This document shows, piece by piece, positions 1-12,554 of a DNA stretch of 64,000 nucleotides. The position numbers and the translations under genes are program-made. Every line of letters starts with the position of its first letter. Position 1 is the first letter of the stretch. A model generated the notes under the pieces. It searched no databases. It worked only from the letters and a program-made list of their open reading frames with translations, and was not told where the DNA came from. The DNA comes from Diphasiastrum complanatum (Eukaryota; Streptophyta; Lycopodiopsida; Lycopodiales; Lycopodiaceae): assembly GCA_029204225.1 (NCBI GenBank), contig CM055108.1, positions 3,521,547 to 3,585,546 on the forward strand. Reading direction: 5' to 3'.

Positions 1-3000
1 GTTGTTCCACTTGCTGAACTTTGAGTTCCACGGCTACTTGTTGGGCTGCAAAATTTTTCTGGCCTCTCTACAGTCTTCTCCTTAGAAACGCTCCAAGGCG
101 TATATATGATCTTTGAGAGATCTCTCTATTCCAAGGGCAAGAATCAAGTATAGCAGCAGCAGCAACAGAAGCCTCATACTCAAGCTGAGAATAGTAGATC
201 GTGCAAGAGCCTCTTTTGCAGATATTGTAAGAGAGCAAATTATGACATCAGACAATGTTGCATTCGCATCTACGATGAGGCAAAGAAGCAACAACATCAG
301 TAGCCTAACTCTATCAATGCGGCGAAATTCAAGGAGCACCCCTCTGATGAAGACAAACCATCATAATTGTTAATGGCTTACAATAGTAACAACGAAGACT
401 ACGACAGTCGGTATCTGGACAGCGGCGCTACCCAACACATGACACCTCGACAGGAGTGGTTGATGGATTGTATTTCTCTCTTTGATTAGATAGGAAATCT
501 TTTTTCTGTGAATCTTGCATCTATGGGATACACTTTAGGAGCAGATTCCCTAGATCACATTCCATTAGAACAAAACTTGTATTAGATCTTGTACATAACA
601 ATCTTTCTGGTCCAATGTCAGCTCCATCCTTAGGAGATGCAATTTATTTTATCACCTTCATAGATGATTATTCTAGATGGTCTACAATCATGTTCATTAA
701 GCACAAATAAGAAGCCTTTGAATGCTTCAATAAATTCAAGGCCATGGCTAAGACTCAAACATCTACAAAGGTGAAAGCACTCTGAATTGATGGTGGTGGA
801 GAATACCTCTCTAATGAGATGTCCGACTACCTGGCTAAACATGGCATTCAAAGATAATTTACAACTTCCCATTTGCCTTAGCATAATGGAATTGCAAAAA
901 GAAAGAATCGCACACTTCTTAATTCAGCCAGATCAATGCTACACCAATCACGGTTACCTACGAAGTTCTAGGCAAAAGCTACTACCACAACTTGTTATGT
1001 ACGAAACAGATCCAACACTAAAGCCATCAACAACAAAGCTCCTCATGAAGTATGGCATGGACACAAGCCTAGTGTCAACCATTTAAAAATCTTTGGTTAT
1101 ATATGTTTTGTTCATGTTCCTAAATAACTTAGGAAGAAACTGGATCATAGAACAAATAAATGTATTTTCATTGGCTATCTTGATGAACATAAAGCATATA
1201 AAATTTATGATCCATCCACCAATGTAACATTTGTTTCTAGGGATGTGATCTTCAAAGAAAATACCTTCTATGATTTCAAAAAACCATCAATAAATGATGT
1301 TGTGTCATTTCATCCTATTTTACGTAGCATAGAATCTTCCAACAATGATGTTTTTTCTACAAAACCTATAGCTACAACTATAGAAACCTAGCAGCCGACA
1401 ATACTTGTCATCATACCAGACCAAGTAGATCTGGACAACTTCAAGAAGAAGCACCATTGCGTTTTGGTCGACTAAATGTTCATAGATCTAAACAATTCCT
1501 AAGAGATATACACCTTAATTTTTCTAGACTTCATCAAAAGATCTAGAGACTCTAACTGAAGCAGTCGACTCTAAGGATGTTGTGCAGTGGCAAGAAGCTA
1601 TGGAAAGTGAGTACACCTCACTTTTGATGAACCAGACCTGGTTGACTTCCCCACTCACAAGAGAGTCATCAACAACAAGTGGATCTTCAAGAAGAAGATC
1701 AATTCTAATGGTTCCATTGCAAAATGGAAAGCATGGCTAGTGGCTAAAGGATTCATTGTCCAAGGAGTGGACTATTAAGAAATTTTCAGTCCTGTCAAAA
1801 TGCAGTCAATCAGAACTTTGATTGCGTTAACAGTCGTGGAAGACCTCGAGATGCATCAAATGGATGTCAAGATAGCGTTTCTCAATGGCTATGTCAAAGA
1901 GGAGTTGTATACCTTCCAACCAGAAGGCCAAGAGCACAAAGCGTGCAAGCTACATAAAGCAATCTATGATCTGAAACAGGCCGCAAGGGCTTGGTTCGAA
2001 AGAATTAATGCTTATCTTATTCAATTGGGTTTTCCAAAAAACAATTTAGCTGACTGTAATATCTATTCCAAGCATATAGGTGTCAATTTAGTTCATATAG
2101 CTCTTTACGTAGATGATGCATTTATTTTGTCTAATGACACATTCCTACTGCACACTACTTAGAGTGATCTATCAAAGGAATTTGACATGACTGATCTAGG
2201 CGCTGTTCCTTCTTTATTAGAAATTCACATTACTAGAAATAGACTTCAAAAGATCTATCTTAGCCAATAGATATATCTAGGAAATGTTCTAGAAATTTTC
2301 ATATGATTGATTGCAAATCGATTGATACACCAATGGATCCAAGTATTGTATTGACCAAACCTTCTTGTGCAGACATTGAAAGTGAAGTACTCGACTTAGC
2401 AAAGTACTCTTTTCATTCACCAATCAGATCTTTGATGTATGTCATGCTATGCACCAGACTAGGTCTAGCATACATTGTTAGTATGTTAAGTCTGTTAAAA
2501 TTTAGCAATTTTCACATGGTTTTTGATGTATTTTGACATCTATGTGGATCCACACGTGTGAGGACCTGTCCACACGTGTGAAATGACACTTGTAATATTC
2601 AGATCCATTTTGATTAGCTTTCATTTGAGTCAAATATGAAATCTCCTAAATTATAGGAGTGATGTCCTAGATTGTAGGAATCTAGAAGGTCAACACAAAC
2701 CACCAATGGATGATGTGGCAAACTTGATAGATCTTATCCAAAGTGGATATGGATAAGTACAATGAGTTGTCCCACACGTGCTGGATGCAGCTTAGAGAGA
2801 GACTATGATGATTATGTACTTGATCCATGATGTTAAAGAGAGTGATGAAATATATACAAGAAAGTTTAGATCACATTTTATGCTATGATGGAAATGCTAT
2901 CGACCCACTCATCCCTGCGAGGCTACTCCAACTCAGATTGGGGAGGAAATGCCTCAACCAAAAAATCCACTTCCAGGTTTGTTTCTTTCTAGCAAAGGGA

Positions 3001-3243
3001 CCGATTTCGTGGAATTCAAGAAAGTAAAAATCAGTGGCGCTTTCTTCAATCGAAGCAGAGTACATCACAGCATGCCAAGCTTCAAAAGAAGCCATATGGA
3101 TCAAGTTATTACTTCACAATTTCCATCACACTTAGTTCAATACTACCACCATTATGTGCGACAATTTGAGCTGTATTTCACTGTCGTTGAATCCCAGATT
3201 TCATGGCAAGTCTAAGCACATAGAAATCCAATATCATTTCACC
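1..3243 (+). pseudogene. Copia element A, degenerate gag-pol (5' end outside window)
   Basis: This is a decayed Ty1/copia polyprotein read in several frames. In order I see a zinc-knuckle region (about 200-260), the protease box LDSGATQHMT (about 417-445), integrase pieces (about 540-900), a pol linker with a GYLDEHKAYK-like stretch (about 1170-1210), and reverse transcriptase from about 1800 (MHQMDVKIAFLNGYVKEELY, then LYVDDAFILS near 2103). RNase H resumes after an insertion at about 2827 and stops near 3243. Stops and frameshifts are frequent. Relative to copies C and D, about 0.4 kb is missing at 460-475, where the protease region runs straight into the gag-pre-integrase region. The nucleotide match to C and D shows one family. 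It cannot encode a working polyprotein. Confidence 0.9.
2518..2824. mobile_element. About 300-bp insertion in RNase H of copia A
   Basis: Copia reading is lost after the codons for LLKFSNFHM and resumes at MLKRVMKYIQ. The intervening piece has no pol similarity. It carries two copies of CCACACGTGTG (near 2549 and 2572), a palindrome with a G-box core, and CATG occurs at both junctions. It may be a MITE or a solo LTR fragment. No terminal repeat was identified. Confidence 0.5.
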
Positions 3244-3500
3244 TTCAGGTTTTTCGGTCAACGACGTTGACCGTCAAGTCATTCAACTACCTCTATCCGA
3301 AGTGTTTGACTTATCCAACTACTTCGACGAGCGACAGACTCAACTACTTCTATCTGAAGTGTCCGAAGTCTCCAACTTCTTCAACTTCTTCAACCATCAA
3401 GTCCCTCGAAGACCGAAGTCATCCGAATAGTCCGAAGTATCCGACGTCTTTGACTCCACTGATCCATCCACTTCAACGATTCAAACTTCAATGATTGAGT
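3244..3500 (+). repeat. LTR U3-like tract rich in (C)CGAAGT motifs
   Basis: Immediately after the RNase H reading of copy A stops, the sequence becomes a string of variants around CCGAAGT and CAACTACTTC. The start, CACCTTCAGGTTTTTCGG, resembles the reverse complement of the U3 tract in the - strand LTR at 9190-9420. I infer a truncated 3' LTR of the same family. No LTR boundary was seen. Confidence 0.4.
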
Positions 3501-4559
3501 AAACCGACTCATTCGACTTTCTCAATCATCTATCTTGTCTGACTGACAAACACATTGTACAGCTGTTCAAATATTTATTGAGTACAGCTGTTAGGGGGGT
3601 GTTTGATCACCTAACTACCTGACATTAATTACAGCTAAACCATTCATACAAGGAGAACATTCTCTACCATCAACATGAATAAAAATCATTGTAATTTAAT
3701 ACAACGTAACAAAAACTTGATTCAAAACCATTCACAAGATACTAAAGATCTACTTAGCCTAGTTACATTCCACATCATTAAAATATCCTAACACACTACC
3801 ACAATTCAATCGAGAGGAATTATCATAGAACACTGACCATACAACGACTACAACGTACAATCAAGAGTCCCTACCTCATCTGCAAGTATCTTATTTATAC
3901 TCCTGCTAAGATATTGCAATTTGGTTGTTTCGAATAGTTTTGTGGAGCAATACTTTGGTGCTCACTATTTTTTCAGAGTATACATGGTTTATGTAGCTCT
4001 ATTTTAAATAAATGATGAATGTTTTGTAACAACAATTTGATAGTATGTTGATACAGTTTGGGTCCAAACCTTGTTGAAACATTCAAGCGATTAATTTACC
4101 TTATTGTCATTGTGAAATCAGACGTTTTGTGAGAGACAAAATGAGAGGGGTTGTAGATTCTCCGAGTCATTTTGTAGGGAATGCCTAACTGTCGAGTCAT
4201 GAATGTTGATTACATGATGAGAATTCTGTGAATTAGTCAGGCTGTCTGTGTAGTTGACTGTTTGGACACTCAAACCAACAATGGTCATGCATAGTTGTTG
4301 CATGGGAAAGATCTGGTAACAATAATCTATCAGAAATTGGTGAAATCATTATTTAATATGGAAAGGGCTGTACTAGCTGCCTGAAACAAATATCTTTTGA
4401 TAACCAGTTATTTATCTTTTACACAGAATGGCAATTTTCATGAGTATAATGTCATTAATTCTCTCTATTCGGGGAATGACATCTTATAAACTACATTAAA
4501 TACTTTAAAACGTAATTCGGTAAGCTACAACACATGTTCCTCAACAAACTGCTCCAATT
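3501..4559. other. No gene recognised
   Basis: AT-rich, no convincing ORF. GGGGGGTGTTTGATCACC at about 3594 looks like a DNA-transposon terminus, but no inverted partner was found. Confidence 0.5.
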
Positions 4560-5500
4560 TGTCTACAATTTGGGTGCGTAGAATGTTCTTTGTCCTTTCT
4601 TTGAGACCTGCATTGTCAATACGCACCGGTCCACCCACCTACAGTGATGCTATCCAACTAGGATTGTAATAAATCCCGCTCGTACGCGGTTACATCCTTA
4701 GATGCCTGCAATGTACTTACTTCTTTTTGGAGTTTTGTCATTCTTTCAAAATATTGTGCATTGCGATCCTACAGCGTTTTGCCTTCCTCATCCCTTCTTC
4801 TTAACTATACATGTAGCCCGCTTACACGTGCTTCTCTTTCTTGCAACTATGTATGTCCCTGGCATATTTTAGGCCCTTCTTACCGGGCTATTGTTCACCA
4901 CAAAGGGAATTCCTGGCGGACAATGCCAAGAAATTAGGACATTATTGCTGAATGTATCCAAAATCTAATATGGCCCTTCCCAGTGCTGGTCTTTGGCTTT
5001 TAGAGTGTTGTGATGCTCTCTGGGTAGTATAACACTAAATCACCCTTCTTTAATTCTCGTTCATGTATGTGCTTATTGAACCATCAAGTTGAAATATTAT
5101 TAAATATAAATCTAGCGGTGGATTTTGCAGTATTATCCCGCAATGTTTTTTCTTCCGCCCACTTTGCAGCATAATTGGTTGCCACGACAATGTATTTATG
5201 ACCATTTGCAGATTGTGGGTTAATTTTTCCAATAAAATCTAATCCCCATCTCTAAAACAGCTCTATTGGCTGCAAGGGTACTAGTGGATAATCCATCGTT
5301 GGCACTAGTCGTCCTTGCCGCTAACAAGCATCACAACTATGACAGAATGCCATAGTGTCTTTCCAAAGCCTTGGGCACCAAAAGCCCGCTTGTACAATCT
5401 TTCATACTATGATTTCGGAGGCAAAATGTCCTCCTGCAGACCTTGAGGAAGAAATTCTTCACCCTCAGAATGTCTGACGTGGATAGTGTTTCGAGCCACT
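4560..5500 (-). pseudogene. Gypsy integrase fragment
   Basis: Read on the - strand, this gives a gypsy integrase in order: zinc-finger CDAC near 5330, then RQGRLVPTMDYPLVPLQPIE, the core start WGLDFIGKINPQSANGHKYI (about 5165-5255), and ATNYAAKWAEEKTLRDNTAK (about 5110-5185). A C-terminal ELKKGDLVLYY (about 5030-5060) and a charged region with coiled-coil character (about 4560-4780) follow. Several stops and frame changes make it a relic. Copia B on + abuts its upstream end near 5580. Confidence 0.75.
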
Positions 5501-5579
5501 TCAACATCTTTAAAAATCTTATGGAGTAGATGACTGCAATTGGCTCAGTTATAGGAGATTCTGATGCACTCATGACTCT

Positions 5580-8500
5580 ATTCTACCTAAAGCCTACGAA
5601 AATTGGGTAATGGCAATTTCTACCTAGGAGCACCTCACTCTATCAAGAGTAATCTTGCTGCTCCTACAAGAGGAGATCAGAAGATCAGCATCCTCTTCAG
5701 GCTTAGAATCGGATCCTCAAGCTCTATATTCAAAAAATCAGAAGTTTAGATCCAAGAGATCTACAAAGTTAGGTTCAACTGAGAAGAGCAACATATATTC
5801 TGGACCAAATTCCGGTTCAGGATCGAATTCAAACTCTTCATCATTCCAACCAGCGCAGAAACTCTTTTGTAGATACTATAAGAGGATTGGTCACGAAATC
5901 AGGGACTGCCAAACTTTGAAGTACAACAACAAAAAGAAGAAGGAGTTCTAACAACAAGCACATAGTGCTACAGCCAACAATCACTCAAATCAGCAACAAC
6001 AAGAAAAAGATGAAGCAGCCTTCATGACCAAAGTTCGAAAACAACAGGATATTTATGCCTGGTATCTAGACTCTGGAGCAACTCAACACATGACTCACCA
6101 TCACGATTGGTTCAAAGACTACAAGTCATTCACCCACTCTCGAGTTATGCAACTTGGAGACAACTCATCACATTCAATCGAAGGTGAAGGAACAGTCAGA
6201 GTTGAATTTAAAAGAGATGAAGTCAAGTTGTTGTCCAATGTTCTCCATGTTCCATATATGACCAAGAATCTGCTCTCAGTTAGCAGAATTGCCAATTCAG
6301 GTTAGAGGGTCGAATTTGATACAAAAGGCTGCACAATTTTTGACAAATTTTGAAAGGTTTAGCCTATGGAAGAAGAAGCGGCTATCTATACAAACTCAGC
6401 CATTGCTATTCTTCTAATAGTCAAGATCTTCACACAGCCACTTCTGAATCAACTGATATGTTATGGCATTTCAGACTTGGCCATCTTAACTTCAACAGTA
6501 TTTAGCAAATGTCAGCTTAGAGTCTAGTACAAGATCTGCCTTCAATCAACAAGCCAGGTTCTCCATGCGAAAGCGGTATTATCAGCAAGCATGCTAGAAG
6601 TCCCTTCAGTTCAGACTTAGTTCACACATCCAAGGGCTTGCTTGACCCTGTACACAGCGACATTTGTGGCCCAATGTAGGTTGCTTCCACAGGGGAAGCT
6701 CTCTATTTCCTAACCTTCATCAACGACTTCTCTTGAAGGGCTGCAACCTACTATCTGAAGAACAAATCTGAAGCATTCAAGTTCTTCATGCAGTTCAAGG
6801 CATCTGCAAAGAACTAGTCCCAAAGGAAGATCAAGGCACTACGCACAGATGGAGGGGGAAAGTACATCTTCACAAAATTCAAGAAGTTTTGCAAGACCAA
6901 CGAGATACATCAACAATATACAACCAGCTACTCACCTCCATCCAATGGTGTAGCTGAGCGAAAGAATCGGACACTCATCGAAAGTGCCAAGAGCATGATG
7001 GCCCATGTCTCTCTTCCAAAGAAATTCTAGGCAAAAGCTGTTACTCTTAGCTGCCTATTTACATAATCGTTCCATCACCAAAGCCCTGAATGGCAAGACA
7101 CCTTATGAGATATGGACAAGATCAAAACCATCACTCAAACATATTCGAGTGTTTGGATGCATCGCTTTCGTTCAAATCCCTGAGGATCTAAGAAGAAAGC
7201 TAGATGGCAAGAGCAGAAAAACAATTTTCATTGGCTATTCTCCAAATCACAAGGCATACAAGCTCTACAATTTGGATACTGAGAAGGCATTCACCACTAG
7301 AGATGTCATTTTTGTGGAAGACCAGTTCATTGACCACAAAAGAAAAACTGCGAATAATTCTGACCCAAGGATCGAGCAACTAGACAATTTCGATCCAGGG
7401 ATTCAACTTTTTAATAACGATGATGACTCAGACAATGAGTCAGAACCTCAACAAGTCAACCCACATCAGAGAGCTGAAGTTCAACCCAGAAGGTTGAACA
7501 GGTGCAGACAACCTCCATCCAGATTTATGGATGATCCGGCCTGCAACTTCATGCAGGAATCAAACACAGTTGCTGAGACGATGTCTACTTCTGATGCTGA
7601 CCAGTGGAAAGTAGCGATGGACACCAAATTTGATTCTCTTATGGAGAATCAAACCTAGACACTCGAAGTCCAACAGATGGATGTCCAGACCGCTTTTCTC
7701 AATGGAACCATCAAAGAGAAAATCTACATGATGCAACCAGAGGGATACAAACTCAACGACAAGCAACAGCACCTTGTATGCAAAATCCACAAGGCTACGG
7801 GCTGAAATAGTCACCCGGAGCCTGGTTTCAGAAGATCCATGCATTTTTTATAGAGAATGGTTTCATTCCAAACTCAGCAGACTCGAATGTCTATTTCAAT
7901 CTGTATCAGATTACTTCATCATCATCACTCTCTACGTAGATGATATACTCTTATTTAGTAATAATCTAAATCTGATGAAGGATACAAAATGCATGCTGGC
8001 CCAGGTATACAAGATGACATGGGTCCAGCCCACTATTGTCTCGAAATTCAAATTCAACGAGATCGACCCAGCAGATTGATCTTTATCAGTCAGCAACAAT
8101 ATCTCAACAACATGCTGGAGAAATATGAAATGGCCAACTGCAAACCAAGTCACTTTCCACTTGACCCTGGGCGAAAGCTATCAAAGGAATAGTCTCCTCA
8201 AACAAGGTAGAAAAGGAGGAGATGAAGCGCTACTTGTTTCAATCTATCATCGACTCACTGATGTATACAATGATCTGCACATGACCAGACCTTGCATATT
8301 CGATCAGTACACTCAGCCAGTTCCTGTCAAATCTAGGCTTAACTCATCAGAAGGCACTAACAAAGGTCGTGAAGTACATCCAAGCAACAAAAACTCTCAG
8401 CATCTACTACGAAGGCAGCCACACTACCAACATCCTTGAAGCCTACACAGATGCGGATTGGGCAGGAGATGTTGACACCAAAAAATCAACTTCTGGATTT

Positions 8501-8681
8501 GTATTTTTATACAACCAAGGCCCAATCTCATGGAACAGCTAGAAGCAAACCTCAGTTGCATTATCATCAACAAAATCTGAATACATAGTTGTCACAAATG
8601 CAATCAAAGAGGTGATCTGGCTCAAGCAACTGCTTGCAGATCTCAATCTTATACAAACACTTCCTACAACAATCTATCGTG
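5580..8681 (+). pseudogene. Copia element B, degenerate gag-pol
   Basis: This second copia lineage differs from A, C and D in sequence. It has a gag C-terminus with a zinc knuckle around 5865-5915 in which the second cysteine reads as tyrosine (CRYYKRIGHEIRDC). The protease (YLDSGATQHMT, about 6063-6095) sits in a 93-codon open stretch. The integrase (about 6450-7000) has SDICGPM, RTDGGGKYIF and a GVAERKNRT motif. A 217-codon open stretch (7005-7658) covers the integrase C-terminus. Reverse transcriptase is internally deleted: TLEVQQMDVQTAFLNG follows MENQT directly near 7660, and LYVDDILLFSNN is at about 7930-7965. RNase H (about 8440-8680) ends abruptly at the codons for LPTTIY. Confidence 0.88.
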
Positions 8682-8682
8682 A

Positions 8683-9450
8683 GTTCCTCAGGCGTCAAAG
8701 ACAGCCATCATCTGATCAAAAACTAAGGAGTTGTAGACGTCCGTGTTCTGATTAGGGTGAGTATACAAGCACGATCAAACAGCAATGAAAGTGCATTCAA
8801 TCACAACATGCATTCATCTACATAGTACACAGATAAAAACAAGCTGTTGTTAGATTACACTGAAGCACAATACAAATAGCAATTACAACAAAAATGATGG
8901 CGTAATTGGGAGGCTCAAATAATGCGTTTCATGAACGAAACCAACAATCTGTGCTTGGATGATCTATTTATAGATTTCATTCGTGTATTAATTACACTAA
9001 ATGATTGTCACCTAATTAGGTAAGCCGCTTGTACTTGAAAGTATATGGATTCTGTGACAACTGTACATAGTGTATACAATCAACAAATTAGGATCATTGA
9101 CGTGGACGAGGACAATCCAAAATCTCTCACTTCGCTTTATAAGGGAAGTGGCTGGGAACGTTCCTTGTTCCAAATAGACGACCTTCGTTTTTTCTCTCTC
9201 TTCGGGTTTTTGCGAAAAAGCCGAAGGTGCCCTAAAACAGTTCAACTCTGAAAAGTAGATGACCTTCGGGAACTTTCTCTCTCTTCACATTTTGTGAAAA
9301 AACCGAAGGTGTTAAAAACAGTTGAACTTTTGAACTATGCACAAGTGGACTTCTTCGAAATAACTTAATGGAAGAAGCCGAAGGTAAGTGTCGCATTTTT
9401 TGGGAAAGTGCGAAGAATGTGAACTATGCAACACTTAGTGTATTTCTACA
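8683..9450 (-). repeat. Truncated copia LTR (family of A, C, D)
   Basis: Reading on -, there is a TATA-like TATAAATA near 8970, then a stretch matching both 10811-11060 (same strand) and the inverted 11940-12205, ending in GACGCCTGAGGAACTC at 8683. The upstream part (9180-9420) is a U3 tract built of CCGAAGGT and TCGCATTTTTT motifs, also seen at 61158-61490. The last part of U5 present in the other copies is missing, and the LTR is joined directly to the broken RNase H of copia B. The U3 edge is uncertain. Confidence 0.65.
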
Positions 9451-9779
9451 GACTGTTGAAAAATAATGTATTTCTGCATACTTGTTCTAAATGTAAGTTT
9501 GTAAAAGTCCTTGAAGATGGCCAAGTCTTCAATGACTTCAAGTTATTAAGCCCGTTGTGGATGTTCTTCAAATAAATTGGTTGTCTAAGTTTGTGATTCC
9601 TGCAAGTATCAGATGAGCAGACATAGAACCAAAGTACGGTTTCACCTGACCCTAGATCAATGATCAATAAACATGCAGGAAGAATCATGAAATAGAAATT
9701 AGTCATTCACCAAGGAGACAACTGTAATTGGTGTGCAATCAGACATATGAAATTTTTTTAAAATGCTTGTTAGATATAC
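9451..9779. other. No gene recognised between LTR fragment and pol fragment
   Basis: No coding similarity seen. It is probably internal or LTR sequence of the adjoining - strand copia fragment. Confidence 0.4.
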
Positions 9780-10562
9780 CTGTTGACTAAGATAGATCTT
9801 CTTCTGAAGTCTATTTGTAGTAATGTGAATTTAGCAAAAATGGACAGCTCCTAAATTAGTCATGTCAAATTCCTTTGACAAATCACTCTTAGTAGTGTGC
9901 AATAGAGAAGTATCGTTAGACAGAATAAATGCATCATCTACGTAAAGAGCTATGTGAACTGAATTGGTGCCTATATGCTTTGAATAAACATTACAATCAG
10001 CTGAATTGTTTGCAAATCCCAATTGAATGAGATCAGAGTTGACTCTATCGAACCATGCTCTTGCGTCCTGTTTCAGACCGTAAATTGCTTTGTGCAGCTT
10101 GCATACTTTCTGCTCTTGGCCTTTGACTTTGAATCCTTCCGGTTGGAAGGTGTACAGCTCCTCTTCAACATTGTCGTTGAGAAATGTTGTCTTGACATCC
10201 ATTTGGTGCATTTCGAGGTCTTTCACGGCTACTAACGCAATCAAAGTCCTGATTGACTACATCTTGACGACGGGACTGAATTTTTTTTAATAATCCACTT
10301 CTTGAGCTTGAGTGAATCCTCTAGCCACCAGTGGTGCTTTCCATTTGGCAATGGAACCATCAGAGTTGATCTTCTTCTTGAAGATCCACTTGTTGTTGAT
10401 AACTCTCTTGTGAGTGGAGAAGTCGACCAGTGTCTAGGTCTGATTTATCAAAAGTGAGTTGTACTCGCTTTCCATAGCTTCTTGCCACTTCACAGCATCC
10501 TTGGAGTTAATTGCTTCGGCTAGGCTTTCTAGTTCTTCTGATGAAGTCCAGAATGATTGCGG
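9780..10562 (-). pseudogene. Copia pol fragment (linker plus reverse transcriptase)
   Basis: On -, the pol linker (KDAVKWQEAMESEYNSLL near 10460-10520, then a KWIFKKKINSDGSIAKWKA stretch) runs into reverse transcriptase. An uninterrupted 137-codon stretch (10244 to 9831) holds MHQMDVKTTFLND, KQDARAWFDRVNSDLIQLGF and the active-site LYVDDAFILS. It is very close to copy A, so one family. Beyond 9780 the pol reading stops at the codons for SDCTPIT. At the 5' side it is fused at about 10563 to the U5 part of an LTR, so gag, protease and integrase have been lost. Confidence 0.85.
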
Positions 10563-11064
10563 AATAGCTCTCCTGTTCTAATCAGCTACTAGGTGCAAAA
10601 ACAGTCTAATAGATAGCTTATGCTAAAGATAATCACAGCTTTATGCATTTTGATTGCCCAATAGGATCTTAAAAAATTAATTCATACTCTAAGAACAAGG
10701 GTACAGTCCACCGAAGTGATTGGAGATGGTTTGTGTGTGTGGTACTACTGAAATCAGATTCAACGTGAAGTATGATTCTGAAATAAGTGGAAGAGCAATA
10801 TGATAGCACGAGTTCCTCAGGCGTCAAAGACAACCATCATTTGATCAGAAACTAAGGAGTCGTAGATGTCCGTGTTCTGATTAGGGTGAATATAAAAGCG
10901 TGATCAAACAGCAATGAAAGTGCATTCAATCACAACATGCATTCATCTAAGTAGTACACAGATAAAAACAAGTTGCTGCTATATTACACTGAAGCACAAT
11001 ACAAATAGCAATTACAACACAAATGACGGCGTAATTGGGAGGCTCAAATAATGCGTCTCATGGA
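10563..11064 (-). repeat. LTR fragment fused to pol
   Basis: This matches the + strand LTR at 11905-12493 in inverted orientation, including CTTCGGTGGA, GTATGAATTAATTTTT and ATTCCGCAA blocks, and matches 8683-8950 directly. Reading on -, U5 runs to about 10563 and then continues straight into pol linker. No primer-binding site or gag remains. The U3 side is cut at about 11064, where a gypsy gag relic begins. Confidence 0.7.
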
Positions 11065-11069
11065 CGGAG

Positions 11070-11665
11070 CAACCTGTGCCTCCTTATTGGCCACCGGTTA
11101 CGTTTCTTCGATCGTTTTGCTTCATATGAAGAAGACAAATTATCTCTCGAACTTGTGGAATTGGAAAAATTCAAACCTATGTCCAAATCGAAATCAGACG
11201 AATCATTACGTCAATTATGTTTACGATGTCGCCAATATTTCTTCATGGTTTTTTCTTCCTGCAACTGCCTCACAATATCCACAATTCGCTCCAGGCCTTG
11301 ACCATATAGTTCCCCTACGGAGAACCTTATGCAAACCATGATGGAAGTATTTGACACATTTAGCGTCTGTAAGTGGCTTAGTCTTTTCTCTAGCACTTTA
11401 AAGCATTGAACATAAGCCAACACATCCTCCTTCCGCTTCTGTTTGATGGCCTACAGCTTATCCAGAATTTCTTCATCCTCATGTTCTTTCTGATACCTCT
11501 TCAGAAAGGCCCTTCTCAACAAGTCCCAACTTTGGAACATTGAAAAAAATTTAATGCAGAATTGAGCTATGAAGTCTTTGTGGTTCTCGTCCGGAATATC
11601 GTTGCTGGTACTACTCCATGAAACTCTAATTCTAGTAGTAAAAGTTGAAGATCCCTATCAATTCA
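11070..11665 (-). pseudogene. Gypsy-type gag fragment
   Basis: On - this reads FQSWDLLRRAFLKRY, QKEHEDEEILDKL, a stop, then AIKQKRKEDVLAYVQCFKVL and ERIVDIVRQLQEE. That is the pattern of the retrotransposon gag domain (a W..L...F..RY block, then a Q.K...V..Y...F block). The longest open piece is 70 codons (11423 to 11211). It has in-frame stops and no protease or pol follows. Confidence 0.6.
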
Positions 11666-11904
11666 TTACATGGAACATGGCTTATCAAACTGCCAAAATC
11701 TAGAGAAGTGCGATAGACCCGATGAAACACGTTTGGGAGCCTTAAGATGCAACATACATGGAATGGCTTACACACCCTATGGTTTTGAGATTAGTGGTTA
11801 TGAAGTATGTGTTGTATCCCAAAGGTCTCAAGTTCCAATCCCACCCCTAACAACAATGAAGTACATAGTTGTAGTTCAAACATTTATTGTATTAAAATTA
11901 AGAG
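11666..11904. other. No gene recognised upstream of the copia C LTR
   Basis: No coding signal. It could be the U3 part of the following LTR, but no start was identified. Confidence 0.35.
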
Positions 11905-12493
11905 GATGTGGTTTATAAATACATCTTCATCACGCATTCTCCATGATGCTCCACCAACAAAGCGAATGATATTGAGCATCCAAGTTACGCCTCCATTTCT
12001 AGTTGTAACGTACTCAGTGTTGTTCAAACTTTCATTGTAATATTGAAGCAACATGTTTTATCATCTGTGTTTAACGTAGATATATGATGTTGTGATTTGA
12101 TTACACTCTCACTGCTTGTTCACGCTTGTTCACTCACTCTGATCAGATCACAAATGTCAACAACTTCTTAGTATCTGATCAGATGACGACTGTCTTTGAC
12201 GCCTGAGGAACTTGCATGATCACTTATTTACATTTTGAACTAAACTTCAAACTGAAGAACCAATTTATAGTGATACCACACATCATCTAAATATCTTCGG
12301 TGGATTGTACTCATTTTCATTTGGGTATGAATTAATTTTTAATATCCTGTAGGTAAGAATGCTTGAGATGTTATCATATTTTAGCATTTACATCCTCTTA
12401 GACTGTTCTTGCTCATAGCAGCCCATAATAACGAGAGAGTCATTCCGCAACTACTTTCTTCTCTATTTCTTCGTTCGCGTTACGCTCATTCAA
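11905..12493 (+). repeat. 5' LTR (partial) of copia C
   Basis: A TATA-like TTTATAAATAC lies at about 11911. The following 580 bases match the inverted LTR copies at 8683-8970 and 10563-11064. The LTR stops just before TTGGTTTCAGAGC near 12498, a variant of the initiator-methionine tRNA primer-binding site. The gag start follows 60 bases later. The U3 start is not defined. Confidence 0.7.
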
Positions 12494-12496
12494 TAG

Positions 12497-12511
12497 ATTG
12501 GTTTCAGAGCT
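12497..12511 (+). promoter_or_regulatory. Primer-binding site (iMet type, one-base variant)
   Basis: TTGGTTTCAGAGC differs from the usual TGGTATCAGAGC at one internal base. Its place between LTR end and gag start supports the call. Confidence 0.6.
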
Positions 12512-12554
12512 TAGCTCAATAAACTGAGAGATTGTTCTATTTTATTACTATCAG

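Noticed and set aside
3590-3620. GGGGGGTGTTTGATCACC as a DNA transposon end
   Set aside because: No inverted partner or target duplication was found nearby.
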